This document shows positions 44,236-51,506 of a stretch of DNA of 64,000 bases, piece after piece (position 1 is the stretch's first letter; each line of letters opens with the position of its first letter). The position numbers and the translations under genes were made by a program. The DNA is from DASUPK01 sp963821705 (GTDB lineage Bacteria; Actinomycetota; Thermoleophilia; Solirubrobacterales; 70-9): assembly GCA_963821705.1 (NCBI GenBank), contig CAWGEV010000007.1, positions 124,001 to 188,000 of the forward strand. The letters run 5' to 3'. Below the pieces are notes generated by a model, which searched no databases, was not told where the DNA came from, and saw only the letters and a program-made list of their open reading frames with translations.

Positions 44236-44241
44236 AGCCTA
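44236..44241 (-). promoter_or_regulatory. -10 box (TAGGCT) for uvrB
   Basis: TAGGCT on the minus strand ends 6 nt before GTG 44229, within the 27-bp gap after tetR. Confidence 0.5.
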
Positions 44242-44256
44242 CCCGGGGGTCCCGCT

Positions 44257-44844
44257 CTACTCGGCTGCCGCGATCCCCTCGGCGGTCGCGTCCAGCGCCT
44301 TGACCAGCATCTCGACGAGCGCGTCGCGATCCGGGGCGCCCTCCTCGAGCCAGGTCAGCATCGCGGCCTCCACGTAGGAGGTCCAGGCGCGCAGGCCGAC
44401 CCGGACGGCCGGTAGCTCCGCATCCAGCCCCATCCCCTCCGCGAGACGGCTGACCCGCCACCAGCGCGCCCGCTCGAGGGCGTCGCGGACCTCGCTGAAG
44501 CCAGCTGCGCGCCTCATCAGGTTGCGATAGCCCTCCGGATGCTCGCTGATCGCGTCGGCGAAGTTGCGAAGGCCCTCGCGAAGCCGCTCCATCGAGGGCA
44601 GCTCCGGATCGGGCTCGACCCGGGAGCGAAAGCCCTCGATCAGCGGCTCGAGGCAGGCGACGTAGAGCCCCTTCTTGCTGCCGAAGTACTGGAAGACCAG
44701 GCCGTGCGAGACGCCGGCGGCCTCGGCGACCTCATCGACGGAGACCTCGTCGTAGTCCCTGTCACCGAAGACCTCGAGCGCGGCGGCGAGAAGCTGCTGG
44801 CGCCGCTCTCCGGCTCGCTCGGTTGTCAGCGGACGTGAGGCGAT
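44257..44844 (-). CDS. TetR-family repressor without a canonical start codon
   Basis: The frame encodes a complete TetR repressor of about 190-195 residues. The HTH is 'RRQQLLAAALEVFGDRDYDE' followed by 'VAEAAGVSHGLVFQYFGSKK', then an all-helical ligand domain. The first ATG in frame (44592) is after the HTH. Between the upstream stop (44847-44849) and the HTH there is no ATG, GTG or TTG. ATC at 44844 or CTG at 44829 would have to serve; alternatively the start codon is mutated. A promoter and a palindromic operator lie just upstream, arguing that the gene is used. The ligand is unknown, and the NTF2-like gene at 44975 is the obvious divergent target. Confidence 0.8.
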   Translation of the reverse strand: MASRPLTTERAGERRQQLLAAALEVFGDRDYDEVSVDEVAEAAGVSHGLVFQYFGSKKGLYVACLEPLIEGFRSRVEPDPELPSMERLREGLRNFADAISEHPEGYRNLMRRAAGFSEVRDALERARWWRVSRLAEGMGLDAELPAVRVGLRAWTSYVEAAMLTWLEEGAPDRDALVEMLVKALDATAEGIAAAE

Positions 44845-44849
44845 GGGTC

Positions 44850-44877
44850 AGGATAGTCCCGGTTGACTCGGGGTCAA
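44850..44877 (-). promoter_or_regulatory. tetR promoter: TTGACC (44872-44877) - 16 nt - TATCCT (44850-44855)
   Basis: The clearest two-box promoter in the window. The -10 ends 5 nt before ATC 44844. The -35 box is covered by the palindrome at 44862-44878, as expected for a self-repressed gene. Confidence 0.6.
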
Positions 44878-44892
44878 CACTCAGTACTGGGT
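44862..44892. promoter_or_regulatory. two adjacent inverted repeats, probable TetR operators
   Basis: GTTGAC-TCGGG-GTCAAC (44862-44878) is perfect. ACTCAGT-ACTGGGT (44879-44892) is near-perfect and follows with no gap. Together they cover the -35 of tetR and lie upstream of the divergent NTF2-like gene. Confidence 0.6.
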
Positions 44893-44974
44893 GCCCTCAC
44901 GCACGGGGAGCTCTTGATCGACGCCCTGCCTGCAATAGGGTTGGCTTAACGGTTTCCGTCTGCGAGGAGAAGAT

Positions 44975-45367
44975 ATGTCAGAGCAAGACGTGGCCACGGT
45001 GAAAGCCGCCTACGAGAGCTTCAACCAGGGCGACATCCCGGCCGTGCTGGCCGCTTACGACGATCAGATCGAGTGGATCGAGCCCGGCGGCGGCAGCGCC
45101 CCCTCCGGGACGTTCACGGGGCCCGACAGCGTCGCCCAGGACGTGTTCGCGGCCGTGCCCGAGAACTTCGATGAGTTCTCGGCGGACATCGATGAGATCG
45201 AGGACCAGGGCGACACCGTCGTCGCCAAGGGCCGCTTCAAGGGCAAGAACAAGAATGGCGCTGTGCTCGATGCCCCGTTTGAGCACCACAACACGATGCG
45301 CGACGGCAAGGTCGTCCGGTTCGAGAACAAGGTCGACCAGGACGCTTGGGCAGCCGCCTGGAGCTAG
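44975..45367 (+). CDS. SnoaL/NTF2-like protein
   Basis: A 130-residue cone-shaped alpha+beta fold protein of the SnoaL-like group: 'VKAAYESFNQGDIPAVLAAY', 'EWIEPGGGSAPSGTFTG', 'DTVVAKGRFKGKNKNGAVLD' and 'FEHHNTMRDGKVVRFENK'. Members are isomerases, dehydratases or ligand binders, so the reaction is unknown. ATG 44975 follows GAGGAG, a good Shine-Dalgarno. It is divergent from tetR with shared operators between, so it is probably controlled by it. Confidence 0.88.
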   Translation: MSEQDVATVKAAYESFNQGDIPAVLAAYDDQIEWIEPGGGSAPSGTFTGPDSVAQDVFAAVPENFDEFSADIDEIEDQGDTVVAKGRFKGKNKNGAVLDAPFEHHNTMRDGKVVRFENKVDQDAWAAAWS

Positions 45368-45379
45368 AGGCGGTGGCCG

Positions 45380-46210
45380 CTACGGGGCGTTGATGAAGTC
45401 CAGGCTCGAGGAGACCCTCGAGTAGACGCTCGGCGCCGAGGGCAGGCCGCAGAGCGCCCCGCCGTAGGAGACCGTCCCGACCTCGACTGGGCCGGTCGAG
45501 GTGGCGGCGACCAGCGGGCCGCCGCTGTCGCCGGAGCAGGCCGAGGTGTGGATCTTGAAGCGGCCCGGCTTCTTTCGCTTGGCGCCCAGCGCGCAGATCA
45601 TGCTCTCCGGCGCGAACAGGTCCTGCGTGTAGGCCTTCAGGCAGCGGCTGTCGGGCCTCGCCTGCTCGGTCGTCGTCTTGAGGAAGCCGGAGAGATGCGT
45701 GCCGAAAGGATTGGTCGCCCCGAAGCCGGCGACCTGCAGCTGCGCGCCCGGCGCTGTCGTCGCGTTGTTGATGTCCGGGGTCGCCAGCGTCACGGGCGGG
45801 ACGCCCGCCGGTTGGGCGAGGTTGAGCACGGCCACGTCGTGCAGACCGGTCTGCTCGAAGTCCGGGTGGACCCTGCCGGAGGTGACCCCGATCGACTGGC
45901 CGACCGCGGTGTCGCGCAGCGTCGGGCGGCCGATGATCACCTGGAAGTTGGCGAGGTTGAAGCCGTCCACGCAGTGGCCGGCGGTCAGGACCTTCGTCGG
46001 CGCGATCACGGAGCCGCTGCAGTGCATGTGCCCCTTTCGGAAGATCGCGACGGCGAACGGCCACTGCGCGGGATCGGCGCGGTAGCCGCCGACGACGGAC
46101 GCCCGGGCGCGCGGCGCGGCGGCCGCGTTGGAGGGCAGCGCCGCCAGGCCGAGCGCCGACGCGCAGGCGAGTCCGGCGAGCAGGCTGCGATTTCGGCGAC
46201 TCAGGTTCAT
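45380..46210 (-). CDS. secreted trypsin-like serine protease (S1 family)
   Basis: A 276-residue exported protease. The signal peptide runs through 'LLAGLACASALGLAALP', with cleavage near 'NAAAA', then a short propeptide and the activation site 'ASVVGGYRADP'. The catalytic triad is His in 'LTAGHCVDG', Asp in 'LHDVAVLNLA' and Ser in 'CSGDSGGPLVA', with Cys pairs placed for disulfides. 'VSYGGALCGLPSAPSVYSR' closes the specificity pocket; the residue before 'ACSGDSGG' is Ser, so trypsin-like Lys/Arg preference is not certain. ATG 46210 overlaps the transglycosylase stop (ATGA). It may mature or degrade wall proteins. Confidence 0.92.
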   Translation of the reverse strand: MNLSRRNRSLLAGLACASALGLAALPSNAAAAPRARASVVGGYRADPAQWPFAVAIFRKGHMHCSGSVIAPTKVLTAGHCVDGFNLANFQVIIGRPTLRDTAVGQSIGVTSGRVHPDFEQTGLHDVAVLNLAQPAGVPPVTLATPDINNATTAPGAQLQVAGFGATNPFGTHLSGFLKTTTEQARPDSRCLKAYTQDLFAPESMICALGAKRKKPGRFKIHTSACSGDSGGPLVAATSTGPVEVGTVSYGGALCGLPSAPSVYSRVSSSLDFINAP

Positions 46211-46887
46211 GGGTGGTCCAGTCCGAGCTCGTGACGGTAGTGGCGCGCGTACTCGTCGCGCTTCTCCAGCACATTCTCTACGTAGTCGCGGGTCTCGGGG
46301 AACGGAATGTCGTTCAGGCTCAGACTGGATCCGCCCCACGCCGCGACATTGGTCTCCCCCGCGTTGTACGCGGCCAGCGCGGCGATCTCGTTGTCCCCGA
46401 ACTTCTGGATCAGGTAGTGGAGGTAGAAGGTCCCGTAGCGGATGTTGATGTCCGGGTTCGAGAGGTCATTGAAGTTGAACGTCTGGCCGCCGCTCAACCT
46501 CTCGATCACCCGGGCGGTGCTGGGGGTGATCTGCATCAGGCCGCGAGCCCCCGCGTGCGAGGTCTGGTCCCGGAAGCGCGACTCGGTGTAGATCACGGCC
46601 GCGATCAGGTCTGCGGGCACGCCCTTCTCGGCCGCCTGCTGGCGGATGATGTCCTCGTGCTGGAGGGGCAGCGTGACCTCCTCGAGCGTGCGCTGGAAGC
46701 GGTCGCTGTTGACGAGCAGGAAGCCGCCGAGCGCAGCGACCAGCAGCGAGCCTCCGATCACCCGGGCGCGGCGCCGGGTCTGGGAGCGCTGGCGGTCCTT
46801 GGAGCGGGTCGTCCTCCGGGCCATGGAGCGAGACGCGCTGCGGCGCGAGCGCGTACGCGCCGACCTCACGGACGTGCTGGGGCTCAT
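46207..46887 (-). CDS. membrane-anchored lytic transglycosylase (SLT domain)
   Basis: A 226-residue peptidoglycan-cleaving enzyme. An Arg/Ser-rich cytoplasmic start is followed by one helix ('VIGGSLLVAALGGFLLV') and a soluble lytic transglycosylase domain: 'AAVIYTESRFRDQ' with the catalytic Glu, 'GARGLMQITPSTARVI', 'NIRYGTFYLHYLIQKFGDN' and 'ALAAYNAGETNVAAWGG'. ATG 46887 overlaps coaE by 4 bp. Family 1 lytic transglycosylases make 1,6-anhydromuropeptides. Confidence 0.95.
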   Translation of the reverse strand: MSPSTSVRSARTRSRRSASRSMARRTTRSKDRQRSQTRRRARVIGGSLLVAALGGFLLVNSDRFQRTLEEVTLPLQHEDIIRQQAAEKGVPADLIAAVIYTESRFRDQTSHAGARGLMQITPSTARVIERLSGGQTFNFNDLSNPDINIRYGTFYLHYLIQKFGDNEIAALAAYNAGETNVAAWGGSSLSLNDIPFPETRDYVENVLEKRDEYARHYRHELGLDHP

Positions 46888-47474
46888 CCACCACCCCCCT
46901 TGCGCAGTTCGCCGATCAACTTGTTCGCCTCTCTATCCAACTCATCAAGCGATGCATCGTTGCGGATGACGTGGTCGGCACGACGGCCCTTCTCCGCCTG
47001 GTCGAGCTGACGGTCCTCCCTGCCCTCGAGCCCTCCCTGGCCGCGCTCGCGCAGGCGGGCGTCCCGGATCCCGTCATCCGCGACGATCGCCACGGTCGCG
47101 TCGAACGCGTCCTCCATGGCCGCCTCGAAGAGCAGCGGGACCTCGACCACGGCGACCTCGACGTCCGGCCCCAGGCTCTGGCGCCACTCGACCACATGCG
47201 CTCCCACGCGGGGATGGGTGACGCTCTCGAGCCACGCGAGCTCGTCCCGGTCGGTGAAGACGATCTCGCCGACCTTGTCTCGGTCGACCTTGCCGCCGGG
47301 AGCGATCTCATCGCCCCAGCGCTTCACCAGCGCCGCCCGCACCTGGGTGTCGTCGAGGATGTCATGGGCGACCTTGTCGGTCGAGAGGACGGCGGCACCG
47401 GCTCGTTCGAACGCGGCCAGCGCCTCAGACTTGCCCGCTCCGATTCCCCCCGTGAGGCCGACGAAGCGCGTCAA
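46884..47474 (-). CDS. coaE: dephospho-CoA kinase
   Basis: A 196-residue kinase for the last step of coenzyme A synthesis. The P-loop is 'VGLTGGIGAGKSEALAAFER', followed by 'STDKVAHDIL' and 'VAVVEVPLLFEAAMEDAFD'. The start is TTG 47474, overlapping the rpsA stop as TTGA, so the two are coupled, a conserved rpsA-coaE arrangement in actinobacteria. It completes a pathway begun by the pan operon at 24-27 kb. Confidence 0.96.
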   Translation of the reverse strand: MTRFVGLTGGIGAGKSEALAAFERAGAAVLSTDKVAHDILDDTQVRAALVKRWGDEIAPGGKVDRDKVGEIVFTDRDELAWLESVTHPRVGAHVVEWRQSLGPDVEVAVVEVPLLFEAAMEDAFDATVAIVADDGIRDARLRERGQGGLEGREDRQLDQAEKGRRADHVIRNDASLDELDREANKLIGELRKGGGG

Positions 47475-49030
47475 TCCTGCGTGCGAGGCGGCTCCTCCGC
47501 CGGAGGCTCCTCGGAGGGCGGCTCCTCCGTCGGGCCCTCGGACGGCGCCTCGTCCGGGACGATCTCCTCCCCCGATGAAACGGGTGGCTCCTCGGCTGCA
47601 GGGGCGGCGGCCTCCTCGGGCGCCTCCTCGGGCGCCGCCTCGGGCGCAGGTGCGGCCTCCACCTCGGGGGCGGCCTCCGCCTCAATCGCAACCTCCGCCT
47701 CGGGCGGAGCGGGCGGCTCGCCCTCGGGCTCCGGCACCTCCTCGATCACGACGTCGTCGGTCACCTCGCGGGTGGGCAGCTCCTGGCCCTCGACGCGCTT
47801 CACGCTCAGCGAGAGGCGGCGACGAGTGTCGTCGACCTCGAGGATCTTCACCTGGAGCTCGTCGCCGGGGCGAACGACCTCGGCGGGGCTCTCGACGTGG
47901 TGCTGCGCAAGCTCGGAGATATGGACGAGGCCCTCGACGCCGGGCAGGATCTGGACGAAGGCACCGAAGGCGACGATCTTTGTGACCTTGCCGTCGACGA
48001 CGTCGCCCTCCTTGTACTCGTTGAGGACGCGCTGCCACGGGTCCTCCTGGGTCTGCTTGAGGCCCAGGGAGATGCGCTGGCGGTCACGGTCGATGTCGAG
48101 GACCTTGACCCGCACCGTGTCGCCGATCGAGACGACCTCGGAGGGGTGGTTCACGTGGCTCCAGGAGAGCTCGGAGATGTGGATCAGCCCGTCGATGCCC
48201 TCGAGGTCCACGAACGCGCCGAAGTCGACGATGTTCGAGATCTTGCCCTCGACCACCTGGCCGGGCTGCAGGCGCCCGAGGATCTGCTCGCGGACCTCCT
48301 TGCGCTCCTCCTCGAGGACCGCGCGGCGCGACAGGACGACGTTGTTCCGCGACCGGTTCAGCTCGATCACCTTGCACTCGAGCTTCTGGCCCATGAACTC
48401 GTCGAGGTTCTGGACGCGCCGGATGTCGACGAGTGAGGCGGGCAGGAAGCCGCGCACGCCCAGGTCGAGGATCAGGCCGCCCTTGACGACCTCGATGACC
48501 GTCCCTTCCACCGGCTCGCCGGAGTCGGCGGCCTTCTCGATGCGCCGCCAGGCCTTCTCGAACCGGGCGCGCTTCTTCGAGAGGATCAGGCGACCCTCCT
48601 GGTCCTCCTTCGTGAGGACCAGCGCGTCGACCTCCTCGCCGAGCTCGACCTCCTCCGCCGGGTCCACGGACTTGCGGATCGAGAGCTCGTTGGAGGGGAT
48701 GACGCCCTCGCTCTTGTAGCCGATGTCGACCAGCACCTCGTCCTGGTCGATGCGCACGACCTTGCCGCTCACCACATCCCCCTCGCTGAACGGGTGGATG
48801 GTGGCGTCGTAGTTGGGGACGAGCTTGCCGTCGACCTCGATCAGCAGGTTGTCCGAGCTCGCCACACCGTTGCCGGCGCTCGGCGGCTCGGGAGCCTGTG
48901 TCTCGGGAGCCTGCGGCTCGGGAGCCTGTGTCTCGGGAGCCTGTGTCTCGGGAACCTGCTGCTCGGGGGCCTGCGTCTCCTCCGTCTGCCCAGCCTCAGT
49001 TGTTGCGTCGCCTGCGGCCACGAGTCGCAT
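47471..49030 (-). CDS. rpsA: 30S ribosomal protein S1
   Basis: A 519-residue mRNA-binding ribosomal protein with four S1 (OB-fold) domains between residues 60 and 420, e.g. 'GDVVSGKVVRIDQDEVLVDI', 'GLILDLGVRGFLPASLVD', 'VDFGAFVDLEGIDGLIHISE' and 'VAFGAFVQILPGVEGLVHIS'. Both ends are unusual: an N-terminal Gln-Ala-Pro-Glu repeat (DNA repeat at 48885-48974) and an acidic Pro/Glu/Ala tail of about 100 residues. ATG 49030 is taken as start; GTG 49021 is possible. It heads a unit with coaE, the transglycosylase and the protease. Confidence 0.96.
   Translation of the reverse strand: MRLVAAGDATTEAGQTEETQAPEQQVPETQAPETQAPEPQAPETQAPEPPSAGNGVASSDNLLIEVDGKLVPNYDATIHPFSEGDVVSGKVVRIDQDEVLVDIGYKSEGVIPSNELSIRKSVDPAEEVELGEEVDALVLTKEDQEGRLILSKKRARFEKAWRRIEKAADSGEPVEGTVIEVVKGGLILDLGVRGFLPASLVDIRRVQNLDEFMGQKLECKVIELNRSRNNVVLSRRAVLEEERKEVREQILGRLQPGQVVEGKISNIVDFGAFVDLEGIDGLIHISELSWSHVNHPSEVVSIGDTVRVKVLDIDRDRQRISLGLKQTQEDPWQRVLNEYKEGDVVDGKVTKIVAFGAFVQILPGVEGLVHISELAQHHVESPAEVVRPGDELQVKILEVDDTRRRLSLSVKRVEGQELPTREVTDDVVIEEVPEPEGEPPAPPEAEVAIEAEAAPEVEAAPAPEAAPEEAPEEAAAPAAEEPPVSSGEEIVPDEAPSEGPTEEPPSEEPPAEEPPRTQD
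48885..48974. repeat. six 15-bp tandem repeats in the rpsA coding region
   Basis: Six near-identical 15-bp units (for example ggctcgggagcctgt) encode Q(A/V)PE(T/P/Q) on the minus strand. The array stays in frame and lies in the disordered N-terminus of S1. Confidence 0.9.
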
Positions 49031-49091
49031 AGTGTGGCAGACGTATGCGTGAGGCACGGTGCCGCTGAACCAGTCGTGCGCAGCCTTCGTT

Positions 49092-49097
49092 TACCGT
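49092..49097 (+). promoter_or_regulatory. -10 box (TACCGT) for the flavoprotein gene
   Basis: TACCGT ends 8 nt before ATG 49106 (near-leaderless). Confidence 0.4.
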
Positions 49098-49105
49098 TGC
49101 GAGCG

Positions 49106-50287
49106 ATGCCGAAGCGCCAGACCAAGCGCGGCGACGAGCGCACCCCGCTGAGCGGCACGTACGACGTGATCGTCTGTGGGGCGAGCTTCGCCGGGCTGGC
49201 CGTCGCCCGACAGCTCACCAGCTCCGGCGCCCGGGTGCTGGTGCTCGATCGCTACGAGATCGGCGAGCGACAGACCTCCGCCTGCGGCATCCCGACCGCC
49301 TGGCTGGAGGCGATGGGACTCGAGGGGTCGAAGCGGCAGGAGTTCGGCGAGTTGGTCGTGCACACGCCCCGTGGGACGTCGCGGTACGAGCTGCCCTGGA
49401 CGTTCTCCACCTTCGACTACCGCGAGCTTTGCGAGATGCTCTGGGCGCAGTGCGACGCCGAGTTCGAGACCGCGAAGGTCGACGGGCGCATCGGCGAGAC
49501 GGTCCACACCGATCGCGGCGACGTCTCCGCGCCGCTCATCGTGGACGCGCTCGGCTGGAGGCGGATCCTGGCCTCCGACGGCGGCTACCAGCCGCCCGAC
49601 GCGCCGCTCTCGCGCGGCCTCGAGGTGCATCCGCACGGGGGCGGCGACGACCTCGAGGTGTGGATCGACCGCCGCTACGTGCCCGCCGGGTACGGCTGGA
49701 GCTTCCCGGCGCGCGACGAGCAGCGGATCGGCGTTGGCTCGTTCGACCCCCGGTTCCACGTCAGGGACACCACGGTGCTGCTCGCCGACGACCTCGAGCG
49801 GCCCGCCGTTCGCTACCAGGGCAACTGGATCCCGCACAAGATCCGCTCCGGAACCGAGGACGGGATCTTCTTCGTCGGCGACTCCGCCGGCCACTGCCTG
49901 CCCCTGACCGCTGAGGGGATCCGCACCGCCTTCTACTTCGGGATCAAGCTGGGCGACGAGCTGCGCGCGGTCGTCGAGGGGAGACAGGACCGGGAGGCGG
50001 CACTGCGCGGCTACGGCGAGTTCGTCGACGCGCACGAGCGGAAGTTCCGCTGGATGCTGCGCGCGCAGCGGCTGCTGCCCAAGCTGCCGGCGCGGGTGCA
50101 GCGCGCCGTGATCAGGGCCTGCGGCCGGAAGCGGTTCGTCGACTGGGCCTTCGGCCACTACCTCCGCATCGCGCCGCCGGATTTCGCGAAGCGGCCACCA
50201 GGCCGCTCCACCTCTGGGGAAAGGGCGAAGCCCGAAGCGACTTACGGGGGGCGGCGTGTGGCCGCGACTGATGGCGAAGTCGCGTGA
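49106..50287 (+). CDS. geranylgeranyl-reductase-family FAD oxidoreductase
   Basis: A 393-residue flavoprotein. The FAD-binding start is 'YDVIVCGASFAGLAVARQLT' with 'VLVLDRYEIGERQTSACGIP', where 'SACGIP' resembles the geranylgeranyl reductase motif. The second flavin motif is 'GIFFVGDSAGHCLPLTAEGI'. Members reduce isoprenoid double bonds or oxidise aromatic rings; lipid or quinone side-chain reduction is the best guess. The longer frame back to 48794 runs antisense through rpsA and is rejected. A strong hairpin follows. Confidence 0.88.
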   Translation: MPKRQTKRGDERTPLSGTYDVIVCGASFAGLAVARQLTSSGARVLVLDRYEIGERQTSACGIPTAWLEAMGLEGSKRQEFGELVVHTPRGTSRYELPWTFSTFDYRELCEMLWAQCDAEFETAKVDGRIGETVHTDRGDVSAPLIVDALGWRRILASDGGYQPPDAPLSRGLEVHPHGGGDDLEVWIDRRYVPAGYGWSFPARDEQRIGVGSFDPRFHVRDTTVLLADDLERPAVRYQGNWIPHKIRSGTEDGIFFVGDSAGHCLPLTAEGIRTAFYFGIKLGDELRAVVEGRQDREAALRGYGEFVDAHERKFRWMLRAQRLLPKLPARVQRAVIRACGRKRFVDWAFGHYLRIAPPDFAKRPPGRSTSGERAKPEATYGGRRVAATDGEVA

Positions 50288-50294
50288 CAAGCAG

Positions 50295-50326
50295 GAAGCG
50301 CCGGCCCGTTACCAGGCCGGCGCTTC
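50295..50326. terminator. bidirectional hairpin terminator
   Basis: A perfect 12-bp stem (GAAGCGCCGGCC / GGCCGGCGCTTC) with an 8-nt loop between two convergent genes. No T-run. Confidence 0.7.
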
Positions 50327-50349
50327 GGACGAGAACGGTTAGAACCGCC

Positions 50350-50730
50350 CTACTTGTTGAGGCATAGTGCCTGGACAGTGATCTGGTGGGCCGCAGCGGA
50401 TGTGCTGAACACCACGCCCTGCCAACCATTGCCCTGTGGATGAGACTCTTCGAGCTGAACCGCGGTGGTGTTGGTGTCGATGTCGACGCCACCACCGAGG
50501 ATCTGCTGGGAAGCGGCGCAGTTGGCGGTGAAATCACCCCGTGTGCCAGGGGCGACCGAACCGCCGGCGGTCTTCACCACGACCGTCTTCAGCTGCTTGG
50601 CGCCGACGCTGTTGGCCTGGAGCTTCACCGCCGCGAAAGCGGTGCCCCCGAGCGCTACCAGCAACGCGACCAGTGCGATAACCAGCCCTGGCGATAGGTG
50701 ATTTCTGGCCCTTCTCAGTAGAGGCTTCAT
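50350..50730 (-). CDS. small exported protein with Thermoleophilia-type signal
   Basis: A 126-residue exported protein of unknown function. The signal 'ALVALLVALGGTAFA' with preceding 'HLSP' is the characteristic N-terminus of a large protein family in Thermoleophilia, followed by 'NSVGAKQLK', also typical. The mature domain ('GDFTANCAASQQILGGGVDI', 'GNGWQGVVFSTSA', 'VQALCLNK') has two Cys placed to form a disulfide and looks all-beta. Its ATG overlaps the stop of a 20-codon leader frame (ATGA). Confidence 0.85.
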   Translation of the reverse strand: MKPLLRRARNHLSPGLVIALVALLVALGGTAFAAVKLQANSVGAKQLKTVVVKTAGGSVAPGTRGDFTANCAASQQILGGGVDIDTNTTAVQLEESHPQGNGWQGVVFSTSAAAHQITVQALCLNK

Positions 50731-50789
50731 CGGGCACCGACAGCTTGTTCGGCGCGGCGCTGAGCCTCGTCGACTCTGTGATCCGTCAT
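50727..50789 (-). CDS. possible 20-codon leader peptide coupled to the exported protein
   Basis: ATG 50789 follows GGAAAGGAAC (Shine-Dalgarno-like) and encodes MTDHRVDEAQRRAEQAVGAR. Its TGA overlaps the ATG of the exported-protein gene as ATGA. That gene has no ribosome site of its own, so the leader frame would supply ribosomes by coupling. The peptide itself is probably not important. Confidence 0.45.
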   Translation of the reverse strand: MTDHRVDEAQRRAEQAVGAR

Positions 50790-50920
50790 TGGTGGTTCCT
50801 TTCCGGCCGGATGGCGAGAGCGCGTGCGGCGCAATCGGTTCCGTCCGTCTTGACGTCTCGTCCGCGCTGTTCGCGAACGAGCCGCTCAGCCACAGTAGCG
50901 GTTGTTGGGGGCCTGCAAGA

Positions 50921-50936
50921 AGAAGGCAAACCTTCT
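50921..50936 (-). terminator. weak hairpin downstream of the YdcZ-like gene
   Basis: AGAAGG-CAAA-CCTTCT can form a 6-bp stem in the 200-bp gap between the YdcZ gene and the leader frame; on the minus strand it is followed by TCTTGC. Nothing else is evident in this gap. Confidence 0.3.
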
Positions 50937-50989
50937 GCCGGTCTTATGCGTGGAAGGGGTGGCGGTGCCTAGAAACCCCGCCGCCCCAG

Positions 50990-51427
50990 TCAACGAACGA
51001 CCAGGTATGTCCCAGCCAGCAGCAGGCCCACCCCGGCGACACGGCTGGCGCTGAGCGGCGTCTGCTCGAGGCCCAGGAAGCCGATCCGGTCGAGGATCAC
51101 CGACGTCGTGAGCTGGCCGGTGACGGTTGCGGCGGCCACGGCCCCCGCGCCGATCTGACTGACCAGGACGAGCGCCGAGAAGACATAGGCGGCGCCGAGC
51201 GCGCCCCCGAGCAGGAGGTACCAGTTGACGTGGGCGGCCTCGCCGATCCCACCGGCCTTGCCGCTGAGCACGACGATCGCGCCCAGGAGCGCGGTGCCGA
51301 CGGCGAAGGAGACGGTCGCCGCGGCGAAGCTGCCCGTGTGCTTGCCGAGGCCGGCGTTGATCGGTGCCTGAAGGGCGATGCAACCGCCGACTACGGCCAT
51401 GATCAGGACGGCGAATCCCCTGTCCAT
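50990..51427 (-). CDS. YdcZ/DUF606-family small DMT transporter
   Basis: A 145-residue protein with five hydrophobic helices of the DUF606 (YdcZ) branch of the drug/metabolite transporter superfamily. Its 'IALQAPINAGLGKHTGSFAA' start is the family's half-repeat signature, and 'GQLTTSVILDRIGFLGLEQT' completes it. It should function as a dimer. Substrate unknown. ATG 51427 gives the expected length; the longer frame to 52252 is antisense to the sigma-factor gene. Confidence 0.88.
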   Translation of the reverse strand: MDRGFAVLIMAVVGGCIALQAPINAGLGKHTGSFAAATVSFAVGTALLGAIVVLSGKAGGIGEAAHVNWYLLLGGALGAAYVFSALVLVSQIGAGAVAAATVTGQLTTSVILDRIGFLGLEQTPLSASRVAGVGLLLAGTYLVVR

Positions 51428-51506
51428 TCGCGTGATCTTGCCCCATCGGAGGTGTCCGAGGAGTGTCGATGCCGTTCTCACGAACATCTCAGGGAAGGGG
51501 GGTTTG

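Noticed and set aside
48885..48974. CRISPR array
   Set aside because: The 15-bp units are directly adjacent with no spacers, and stay in frame within rpsA.
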